This document shows positions 29,001 through 41,000 of a stretch of 64,000 nucleotides of DNA, one piece after another. Source of the DNA: Epinephelus fuscoguttatus (taxonomy: Eukaryota; Chordata; Actinopteri; Perciformes; Serranidae); NCBI RefSeq assembly GCF_011397635.1, contig NC_064766.1, positions 43,009,510-43,073,509 on the forward strand, given 5' to 3'. Below the pieces are notes generated by a model. The model was given only the letters and a program-made list of their open reading frames with translations. It was not told the origin of the DNA and did not search any database. The position numbers were made by a program, and so were the translations under genes. Position 1 is the first letter of the stretch, and every line of letters starts with the position of its first letter.

Positions 29001-32000
29001 GTAAGACAGACAGATTTGCGACACACTGTAAGACAGACAGGTTAGAGACACATTGTAAAACAGACAGATTTGAGACACTGTAAAACGGGTTAGAGACACA
29101 TTGTAAGACAGACAGATTAGAGACACACTGTAAGACAGACAGGTTAGAGAGACACACTGTGAGACAGACAGGTTAGAGACACTGTAAAACAGGTTAGAGA
29201 CACACTGTAAGACAGACAGATTAGAGACACACTGTAAGACAGACAGGTTGGACACACACTGTAAGACAGACAGGTTAGAGACACACTGTGAGACAGACAG
29301 GTTAGAGACACACTGTAAAACAGACAGATTTGCGACACACTGTAAGACAGACAGGTTAGAGACACACTGTGAGACAGACAGATTAGAGACACACTAAAAC
29401 AGATTAGAGACACACTGTAAGACAGACAGGTTAGAGACACACTGTAAAACAGATTAGAGACACACTGTAAGACAGACAGGTTAGAGACACACTGTAAGAC
29501 AGACAGATTCGACACACACTGTAAGACAGACAGGTTAGAGACACACTGCGAGACAGTGTGTCTCACAGTGTGTGTAAGACAGACAGGTTAGAGACACACT
29601 GTAAGACAGATAGGTTAGAGACACACTGTAAAACAGACAGATTTGAGACACTGTAAGACAGACAGGTTAGAGAGACACACTGTGAGACAGACAGGTTAGA
29701 GACACTGTAAACGGGTTAGAGACACATTGTAAGACAGACAGATTAGAGACACACTGTAAGACAGACAGGTTCAACACACACTGTAAGACAGACAGGTTAG
29801 AGACACACTGTGAGACAGACAGGTTAGAGACTGTAAAACAGACAGATTTGCGACACACTGTAAGACAGACAGATTAGAGACACACTGTGAGACAGACAGG
29901 TTAGAGACAGACTGTGAGACAGGTTCAAGAGTCATTGTAAGGCAGGTTAGAAATACTCTTAGACAGAAAGGTTAGAGTGACATTGTATGACAGACAGGTT
30001 AGAGAGACACACTGTGAGACAGACAGGTTAGAGACACTGTAAAACAGGTTAGAGACACATTGTAAGACATACAGATTAGAGACACACTGTAAGACAGACA
30101 GGCTTGACACACACTGTAAGAGAGACAGGTTTGAAACACACTGTGAGACAGACAGGTTAGAGACACACTGTAAAACAGACAGATTTGCGACACACTGTAA
30201 GACAGACAGGTTAGAGAGACACACTGTGAGACAGACAGGTTAGAGACACTGTAAAACAGGTTAGAGACACATTGTAAGACAGATTAGAGACACACTGTAA
30301 GACAGACAGGTTGGACACACACTGTAAGACAGACAGGTTAGAGACACACTGTAAGTGTGTGTAGTGTATGTAGTTTGTGTCATTGGTGTTGTGTGTGTAG
30401 TTTGTGCAATTTGCATAGTGTGTTTGTGTAATTTGTGTAATGTGTGTAGTTTCTGTACTTTTTGTAATTTGCGCCGTGTGTGTAGTGTGTGTACTTTTTG
30501 TAGTGTGTGTTGTGTGTGTAGTTTGTGTAATTTGTGTATTGTGTGTAGTTTGTGTAGTGTGTGAAGTATTTGCAGTTTTTGTAATTTGTGAAGTGTGTTG
30601 TGTCGTGTGTTTAGTTTGTGTGTAGTCTGTCATTTGTGTATTATATGTAGTTTGACATTTGTGTAGTGTGTATACTGATACTGTAGTTTGTGTAGTTTAT
30701 GTAGTTTGTGTAATGTGTGTTGTGTGTGTGTGTGTGTAGGTTGTGTAATTTGTGTAGTTCCTGTAGTGTGTGTAGTTTGTGAAATTTGTATATTGTGTGT
30801 AGTTTGTGTAGTGTGTGAGGTATTTGTAGAATGTGTAATTTGTGTAGTGTGTAGTTTGTGTAATCTGTCTAGTGTGTGGAGTTTCTGTAATTTATGTTGT
30901 ATGAGTAGTTTCTGTTGTTTGGGTTGTGTGTAGTTTGTTTAGTGTCTGTAGGTTGTGTACTTGGTGTTGTTTGTGTCGTGTATTTTCTGTAATTTGTGTA
31001 GTTTGCGTAGTGTGTGAAGTTTGTGTTGTTTTTGTCATGTGTAGTTTGTGAAGTGTGTGTAGTTTGTGTAATTTGTGTATTGTATGTAGTTTTGTCATTT
31101 GTGTAGTGTGTGTACTGTATGTAATTTGTGTAGTTTCTGTAATTTATATAGTGTGTGGTGTGTACTTTCTGTAATTTGTGTAATTTGTGTAGTGTGTGTA
31201 GTTTGTGTAATTTGCATAGTTTGCGTAGTGTGTGCCGTATGTGTAGTTTGTTTTCTTTTTTGTAGTGTATAGTTTGCGTAATTTGTGCAGTGTGTGTGTG
31301 TGTATTTGGTGTAATGTGTAGTGTGTGTAGTTTGTGTAATTTGTGTAGTTTGTGTAATTTGTGTAGTTGGCGTAGTGTGTGTCGTATGTGTAATTTGCAT
31401 AGTGTGTGAAGTTTGTGTAACTTGTGTAGTTTGTTTTATTTGTGTAGTTTGTGTAATTTGTGTACTGCGTGTAGGGTGTGTGTAGTTTGTGCAGGGTGTG
31501 TAGTTTTGGGAGTGTGTGCAGTTTTGTAGTGTTTGTTGCGTGTGTAGTATGTCGGGCTTACACATCTTATATAATGAGTGTACAGATGCTGGGTTTCACT
31601 CAGGGACATTTCAAGGTCCCTGGAGGACGGTATGCCTGCACGTCACCTGGATGTCAGGTGGTCTCTGATTTAACTAAACAGAAATTAGTCACTGCTGTGA
31701 AACAATGTCCGGAGCATCTTTGTCTAGAAGACGATTACAGAGTCATTGGCTCAGCCTGCAGCTCCACCTGCAGCTCCACCTGTCACTGATCAGCCAATTA
31801 AAAGACTGTGTGATCATGTGGTTTCTGTCTCGTCCCTCAGTGATTCAGGACCACTGCGACTAGCCAGAACTCCGTCGCCACCAGAGGACGAGAGTCCACC
31901 TGACAGTCCAGACTTCAGATGATCTGAACTGGATCCTGACCTCAGTCACAGGTAGATGTTATCTGAACTGGATCCTGACCTCCGTCACAGGTAGATATTA

Positions 32001-35000
32001 TCTGAACTGGATCCACACCTCCGTCACAGGTAGATGTTATCTGAACTGGATCCAGACCTCAGTCACAGGTAGATGTTATCTGAACTGGATCCTGACCTCC
32101 GTCACAGGTAGATATTATCTGAACTGGATCCACACCTCCGTCACAGGTAGATGTTATCTGAATTGGATCCTGACCTCCGTCACAGGTAGATGTTATCTGA
32201 ACTGGATCCACACCTCCGTCACAGGTAGATGTTATCTGAACTGGATCCTGACCTCAGTCACAGGTAGATGTTATCTGAACTGGATCCTGACCTCCGTCAC
32301 AGGTAGATGTTATCTGAACTGGATCCAGACCTCAGTCACAGGTAGATGTTATCTGAACTGGATCCTGACCTCCGTCACAGGTAGATGTTATCTGAACTGG
32401 ATCCACACCTCCGTCACAGGTAGATATTATCTGAACTGGATCCACACCTCCGTCACAGGTATCTGAATTGGATCCAGATCTCCGTCACAGGTAGATGTTA
32501 TCTGAACTGGATCCACACCTCCGTCACAGGTAGATGTTATCTGAACTGGATCCTGACCTCAGTCACAGGTAGATGTTATCTGAATTGGATCCAGACCTCC
32601 GTCACAGGTAGATGTTATCTGAAATGGATCCAGACCTCCGTCACAGGTAGATGTTATCTGAACTGGATCCAGACCTCAGTCACAGGTAGATGTTATCTGA
32701 ACTGGATCCAGATCTCCGTCACAGGTAGATGTTATCTGAAATGGATCCAGACCTCCGTCACAGGTAGATGTTATCTGAATTGGATCCAGACCTCAGTCAC
32801 AGGTAGATGTTATCTGAAATGGATCCTGACCTCAGTCACAGGTAGATGTTATCTGAATTGGATCCAGATCTCCGTCACAGGTAGATGTTATCTGAACTGG
32901 ATCCTGACCTCAGTCACAGGTAGATGTTATCTGAACTGGATCCACACCTCCGTCCACTGGTAGATGTTATCTGAACTGGATCCTGACCTCAGTCACAGGT
33001 AGATGTTATCTGAACTGGATCCTGACCTCCGTCACAGGTAGATGTTATCTGAACTGGATCCAGATCTCCGTCACAGGTAGATGTTATCTGAAATGGATCC
33101 AGACCTCCGTCACAGGTAGATGTTATCTGAACTGGATCCAGACCTCCGTCACAGGTAGATGTTATCTGAACTGGATCCAGACCTCCGTCACAGGTATCTG
33201 AATTGGATCCAGATCTCCGTCACAGGTAGATGTTATCTGAACTGGATCCACACCTCCGTCACAGGTAGATGTTATCTGAACTGGATCCTGACCTCAGTCA
33301 CAGGTAGATGTTATCTGAACTGGATCCTGACCTCCGTCACAGGTAGATGTTATCTGAACTGGATCCAGATCTCCGTCACAGGTAGATGTTATCTGAAATG
33401 GATCCAGACCTCCGTCACAGGTAGATGTTATCTGAACTGGATCCAGACCTCAGTCACAGGTAGATGTTATCTGAATTGGATCCAGACCTCCGTCACAGGT
33501 AGATGTTATCTGAAATGGATCCAGACCTCCGTCACAGGTAGATGTTATCTGAACTGGATCCAGACCTCAGTCACAGGTAGATGTTATCTGAACTGGATCC
33601 AGATCTCCGTCACAGGTAGATGTTATCTGAAATGGATCCAGACCTCCGTCACAGGTAGATGTTATCTGAATTGGATCCAGACCTCTGTCACAGGTAGCTG
33701 TTATCTGAACTGGATCCTGACCTCAGTCACAGGTAGATGTTATCTGAATTGGATCCAGACCTCTGTCACAGGTAGCTGTTATCTGAACTGGATCCTGACC
33801 TCAGTCACAGGTAGATGTTAGGTTTTTTTCGGTTTTTGGTATTACCAGTTCAGTTCGGTACTCCGTCTTGGACCAGGTTTTTGTTTTTTTTTTTAGACTG
33901 ACCGGACTGCATACTCGGGCGGAATGTAGGCGGAGTGGACTCAGTGGAGGTCTGCCCGGTAAAAGCGGACTTTTGCAAGCCCTGTGCGTGCAAAGCACGA
34001 CCGCACGGACTGCGCACCAGTGTCACACAAAAGATTGCTCGGCATGTATTTTTCACATTGCGGGGATTTTTCACTGACATTTTTACCGGAAACTACAACG
34101 CGGTAGTGCGCTCGACTATGGAAGCCCGAATAACTGCGGACATTCCTGGCCTGGAGTCCGCTCCACTTATAGTACGCCCGAGTCTGTGAGCACCTATAGA
34201 TAGGAACAGAGTGCCGACATCAAAGGCCGTCGGAGTCTGTGAGCACCTATAGATAGGAACAGAGTGCCGACATCAAAGGCCGTCGGAGTCTGTGAGCACC
34301 TGTGTCTGCCTCTTCGCCAAGCGCACTGCGAGCAGGAGAGGGGGGGGTGGGGGTGGGGCGGGGACTGAGCTAGGGGGTGCGAGCGTGCACGCGCTGAGGC
34401 CTCTACTGCAGCCTGGAGAAATCAAAAAATGCACCAATATGGCAACACTTTGGCTTTGAGCCAGACGAAGGAGGCAACCCTTGTTTGCTCTGATTGAGTA
34501 AGCTGCAAAATTTATTTGTAAGGAATAAAAGAAACAACGTGTTTCTGTCACTCTGTTGTCCTATGGTCATTTTTTATTTTAAATGAGTCAATTGCTCCCC
34601 CAAGTGGCGAAAATCCGGTTTTACCGACTTGATGCAGTTTTTCACAAACAACGGACCTTTTTTTTTTCTCATACCGACCCAACCCTAGTAGATGTTATCT
34701 GAACTGGATCGCGACCTCTGTCACAGGTAGATGTTATCTGAAGTGATAAAAACGTGTTATAATCAGATAAATGATTTGTAGATATGGGTGATCAATCACA
34801 GGAAGTAGTATTGATGTAGAAGTATGGATGATTAACAGTATCAGACAGACGTTCTGTTTTTCTGTTCTCTTGACGACTGTTGAAACTTCTCAGTAACTTT
34901 CTGTGACTGTTTTTCTTTGCTGCAAACTATTGTCTGTAACTGGTGAGTGAACTTTGTTTCTGTCTCTGTCTGTGTGAGTGAATGTGAAATAGGTGACAGT

Positions 35001-38000
35001 AGAGTCAGTAGATGACTGCAGTCAATAGATGACAGTAGAGTGGACAGGTGACAGTAGAGTGGACAGGTGACAGTAGGGTCAATAGATGACAGTAGAGTCG
35101 ACAGGTAACAGTAGAGTCGACAGGTGACAGTAGAGTCAGCAGGTGACAGTAGAGTCGACCGGTTTCAGTAGAGTCGACAGTAGTCAATAGATGACAGTTG
35201 AGTCAATAGGTGACAATAGAATCGACAGATGACAGTAGAAGTGACAGGTGACAGTAGAGTCAATAGATGACAGTGGAGTTGACAGGTGACAGTAGAGTCA
35301 ATAGATGACAGTAGAGTTGACAGGTGACAGTAGAGTCAACAGGTGACAGTAGAGTCGACAGGTTTCAGTAGTCGACAGTAGAGTCAATAGATGACAGTTG
35401 AGTCAGTTGGTGACAGTAGAGTCGACAGGTGACAGTAGAAGTGACAGGTGACAGTAGAGTCAATAGATGACAGTGGAGTTGACAGGTGACAGTAGAGTCA
35501 ATAGATGACAGTAGAGTTGACAGGTGACAGTATAGTCAATAGATGACAGTAGAGTTGACAGGTGACAGTAGAGTCAACAGGTGACAGTAGAGTCTGTGAC
35601 AGTAGTCAGATGACAGTTGAGTCAGACGGTGACAGTGATGATGTGATGACAGTAGAATTGACAGGTGACAGTAGAGTCAATAGGTGACAGTAGAGTTGAC
35701 ATGTGACAGTAGAGTCAATAGGTGACAGTAGAGTCGATGTGTGACAGTAGAGCCGACAGGTGACAGTAGAGCCGACAGATGACAGTAGAGTCAATGTGTA
35801 ACAGTAGAGTTGACGTATGACAGTAGAGTTGACAGGTGACAGTAGAGCTGACAGGTGACAGTAGAGTCGACAGGTGACAGTAGAGTCAATAGGTGACAGT
35901 AGAATCGACAGGTGACAGTAAAGTCAATAGGTGACAGTAGAGTCGACAGGTGACAGTAGAATCGACAGGTGACAGTAGAGTCGACGTGTGACAGTAGAGT
36001 TGACGTGTGACAGTAGAGTCGATGTGTGACAGTAGAGCTGACAGGTGACAGTAGAGCCGACAGGTGACAGTAGAGTCAATAGGTGACAGTAGAATCGACA
36101 GGTGACAGTAAAGTCAGTAGGTGACAGTAGAGTCGACGTGTGACAGTAGAGTTGACGTGTGACAGTAGAGTCGACAGGTGACAGTAGAGCTGACAGATGA
36201 CAGTAGAGTCGACAGGTGACAGTAGAGTCAATAGGTGACAGTAGAATCGACAGGTGACAGTAAAGTCAGTAGGTGACAGTAGAGTCGATGTGTGACACTA
36301 GAGCCGACAGATGACAGTAGAGTCGATGTGTGAGAGTAGCATGATCTCCTACACACTGACACACAGACAGGTCAGACACAATAATGACAGACTCTGTTAA
36401 TGTTGGCAAAGAGGGTGGAGTTACACTTAGTGTGTATATGTGTATGAATGTGTGTATATTTGTGTGTATGCATTTGATGTTGGTAAACTGTGTGTTTGTG
36501 AAGTCATAGGTGTGTAACATTACAGGATCGTTTCACTCAATAAAATCAGACCGCACTGATTATCTGATCTGTGGACGTGTTGTGCCGACAGCCGCATACT
36601 GAGTGACACTAATGTGACACATGTGACACTAATGTGATACTAATGTGACATTATGTGGCACTAACATGACACTAAGGTGACAGTAACGTGACACTAATGT
36701 CGCACTAACATGATGCTAATGTGGCACTAACATGACGCTAATGCGACACTGATGTGATACTAATGTGACATTATGTGGCACTAACATGACACTAAGGTTA
36801 CAGTAACGTGACACTAATGTGGCACTAACATGACGCTAATGTGACACTAATGTGGCACTAACATAATGTGATACTAATGTGGCACTAACATAATGTGATA
36901 CTAATGTGACATTATGTGGCACTAACATGACAATAAATAATTCAGTACATTTATCTCTGGTTAGACACACACTGTAAGACAGACAGGTTAGAGACACACT
37001 GTTAGACAGGTTCAAGACTCATTGTAAGACAGACAGGTTCGACACACACTGTAAGACAGACAGGTTAGAGAGACACACTGTGAGATAGACAGGTTAGAGA
37101 CACACTGTGAGACAGACAGGTTCGACACACACTGTAAGACAGATTAGAGACACATTGTAAAACAGACAGATTAGAGACACACAGTAAAAGACAGATTAGA
37201 GACACACTGTAAGACAGACAGGTTAGAGACACACTGTGAGACAGACAGATTAGAGACACACTGTGAGACAGACAGATTAGGGACACACTGTAAAACAGAC
37301 AGGTTAGAGACACACTGTGAGACAGACAGATTAGGGACACACTGTAAAACAGACAGGTTAGAGACACACTGTAAGACAGACAGGTTAGAGGGACACTGTA
37401 AGACAGACAGGTTAGAGGGACACTGTAAAACAGACAGGTTAGAGACACACTATGAGACAGGTTCAAGACTCATTGTAAGGCAGACACGTTAGAAATACTG
37501 TAAGACAGACAGATTAGAGACACACTGTAAAACAGACAGATTAGAGATACACTGTAAAACAGACAGATTAGAGACACACTGTGAGACAGACAGATTAGAG
37601 ACACACTGTAAAACAGACAGATTAGAGATTAACTATAAAACAGACAGATTAGAGATACACTATAAAACAGACAGATTAGAGACACACTGTGAGACAGACA
37701 GATTAGAGACACACTGTAAAACAGACAGATTAGAGACACACTGTAAAACAGACAGATTAGAGATACACTATAAAACAGACAGATTAGAGACACACTGTAA
37801 AACAGACAGATTAGAGACACACTGTAAAACAGACAGATTAGCGATACACTATAAAACAGACAGATTAGAGACACACTGTGAGACAGACAGATTAGAGACA
37901 CACTGTAAAACAGACAGATTAGAGACACTGTAAAACAGACAGATTAGAGACACTAATGCAACATTGATGTGATACTAATGTGACATTATGTGGCACTAAC

Positions 38001-41000
38001 ATGATACTAAGGTGACAGTAACGTGACACTAATGTGACACTAATGTGACTCTAATGTATCCAAAGTAAAATGAAAAATACTGGTGAGTAAATCCGTTAAA
38101 TCTATGTCACAATGTCAGGGTCAGGCTCAGGGTTGGGGTCAGGGTCATATGACACAGTTTAATGTCAACAGGAGGCGCTCAGCTTACTCACATTGACAGG
38201 CTGTTGATGTGAGTGTGTGTTACCTGACTGTTCTGTCTGAACTCTGACAGCTGCTGTTGCATCACTGTAACACGATCACAAATGAATTCATCTCATGTTG
38301 TCCTCATGTTCACGTGTTCGTCGGTCTCAGATCAGAATTTGTCAAAGTTTAGGAGGAGTTATTTCTGATCAAATCTAATGACGACGACACATTAACAGTG
38401 TCCTCCATTGTCAGAGTATTGTCCAGCCTCATAAGATCCAACACGCTGTTGTCTTTTCTGCCACCAGGGGTCCTTGCTGTGTTTACACAGAGTAGTGATG
38501 AGTGTTGTATTTCATGAGGCTGGAGCATGTTGCATCTCTGTTGTGGCGCCATCCGAATAATGCCAACAGACTGAGTCATTGTTTCTGTATCGTCTACATG
38601 TGGCTTCATCCATCCTCTGATTTTAAGATGAAGCTGGAAAATGGATCAGAAATAATAGAAGCTGCTTAAATGAAATCTGCTCTGAGTTGATCTGATAACA
38701 GCTTGTCTTGTTTTTTTTTTGGGGGGGGGGGCAGCTTAAAAAGGGGCCGCCGGTGCCTCCACCACCAAAGGTCACACCTACCAAAGAGGTGGCGGAGGAG
38801 CAGATCATTGACCTGTTTGGAGGAGAATTTTTACCGGCACCTTCACCATCACAGGTCGGTGGAGTCTTCACATATATTCTGTGTTCCTAAAAAAGAGATA
38901 GTTTACATGCACCATGTGTTGTATACAATTGCTTCTTGTTTTACTGACGTTGTTGTTGTTGTTGTCCACAGCCCAATGAACGGCCAGGAGAATCACTTCT
39001 TGACCTGGACTTTGATGCTTTTCAACCGGATGACAGTGTTTCGCCAATACCACAGGTTCGAGTTCTTTAAATTAACTGCTTTACAGCGTACAACGTCCCT
39101 CAGTCCCTGGACCCTCTGTCCCTGGACCCTCTGTCCCTGGACCCTCTGTCCGTGGATCCTCTGTCCTTGGACCCTGTGTTCTTGGACCCTCTGTTCATGG
39201 ACCCTGTGTCCTTGGACCCTCTGTCCCTGGAACCTGTGTCCGTGGATCCTCTGTCCTTGGACCCTGTGTTCTTGGACCCTCTGTTCATGGACCCTGTGTC
39301 CTTGGACCCTCTGTCCCTGGAACCTGTGTCCTTGGACTCTGTGTCCCTGGATCCTCGGTCCTTGGACACTTGTACCCTCTGTTCCTGGATTCTCTGTCCT
39401 TGGACCCTCTATCCCTGGACCCTCTGTCCTTGGACCCTCTGTCCCTGTCCCTCTGTCTTTGGACCCTTTGTCCCTGGACCCTGTGTCCCTGGACCCTGTG
39501 TTCTTGGGCTCTGTGTCCCTGGACCCTGTGTCCTTGGGCCCTCTATCCCTGGACCCTGTGAAACCTAAGGAAGAGACAGTGAGGACAGATCAGTTTTCAG
39601 GACAAACTATTCTGTGGCACGTAGAGTGTTGTGATAAATAATTTGCTTTAAATAATGTCGTGTTTCTAGTTTTTATCTAAACCATACAGGTGTTTAAAAA
39701 TGAAACGCCTGTGCTCAGGAAATCGTAAAGTTTGGGTGGGAGGAGAGCAATATGAATGAAGGTTTGGTAGTCGCACCAGCAAGAGCTTCAATTTACTTTC
39801 ACTGCTGAAAACACGAATAATGTTACCGTTGGTAAAATCAAACAAAATCCATGCTCTACTTTAGAACTGCGGTGGTTGTGTCAAAGCAGGCGACTAGTCA
39901 TTTAAAAGTAAAACCTCTGCTGTTAAAGTGTGAAATAAAGTTTCTGAACGTGAGTAGTTGCTACTTAAATATTTTTAATGTTGTCAGGCAAACACTGACT
40001 GACTTTACTTTTTCACTCTTTAACTTTGAATGTTGCTAACGGCAACATGATGTGCTTAAATTTCCTTAATTATGATAGTAATAGTAAATATAGCCGCAAG
40101 CGGCAATTCCAGAGTTCGAGCCAGCATGGAAATTTGAGATTTGAAAGCTGGGTAGAATTAGCACCTTTGATAGTTCAGGACACCTACCTCTAAGATTATC
40201 AACAGGTTTGATGACAATCAGACAGTTGCTCATGCATTTATGTCCAAATCTTTATTGGGCCACGCTCTTCTTTGGAAGCACTGTCACTTTGTATTGGTCA
40301 ACTGCAGAAACATTTTGGAGAAATGCATTAATGGCTTAATTAAAAAAACATACACCACAGGATTGAAACTTCAGGCTCATCTAAAGATAAGTGTCTAATA
40401 AGAAGTACTTCCTTTCGCCACTAGGTGGCGCTATGACTATCACAGTATTTTGTCATATAAATGTGTTCAGGGTGGGACTAAAATTAATCATGTGAAGTTT
40501 GGTGGACATCGGACCATTTACTCCAAAGTCATAGCAATTTCCTGTTTCATGGCGAGACATCAAAATTAAACCCTCTGCAGCGGGCATGGACACTAATGAT
40601 ATGTCATGTTTGTGAACATCAAATATAGACCACAGCACTGAAATTTTATGTTAATCCAAAGATAAGTGTCTGATAAGAAGCACTTCCTTTTGACTAAAGG
40701 TGGCATTATGACTATCACAAAATATTGTCATATAAATGTTTCCAGGGCGGGACTAATATGACTGATGTTAAGTTTGGTGGAGATTGGACCACTTACGCCA
40801 AAGTTATAGCAATTTCGTTTTTCATGGTGAGACCTCAAAATTCAACGTTCTGCAGTGGGCGCACCATTCAACACTGGGCAGATCCTCTAATAACTTTTGG
40901 TCACAAGGTGGTCAGGCTCATAAACCAAGTTTGGAGCCAATCTGATCAAATCTGTAGGACAAGTTCATTAAAACACAACATGTGTGAAATGCCAAAAATC

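Noticed and set aside
24114-30633. Cys/Ser/Leu-rich minus-strand frames ([18 protein letters not shown])
   Set aside because: Translations of a 27-bp minisatellite; multiple frames open, no gene structure.
31478-31789. 103-codon + frame before amph exon 10
   Set aside because: Starts in the GT-rich array, has no splice sites matching exon phase and no recognised similarity.
24149-33819. CRISPR-like appearance of regular repeats
   Set aside because: Units are contiguous with no unique spacers, in a vertebrate intron.
34273-34551. Proline-rich minus frame in the hAT-like element
   Set aside because: Short, low complexity and within a non-autonomous transposon.
38703-39641. 312-codon + frame crossing amph exons 11 and 12
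   Set aside because: Out of frame with the conserved [10 protein letters not shown] and LLDLD sequences; held open by the 15-bp array.
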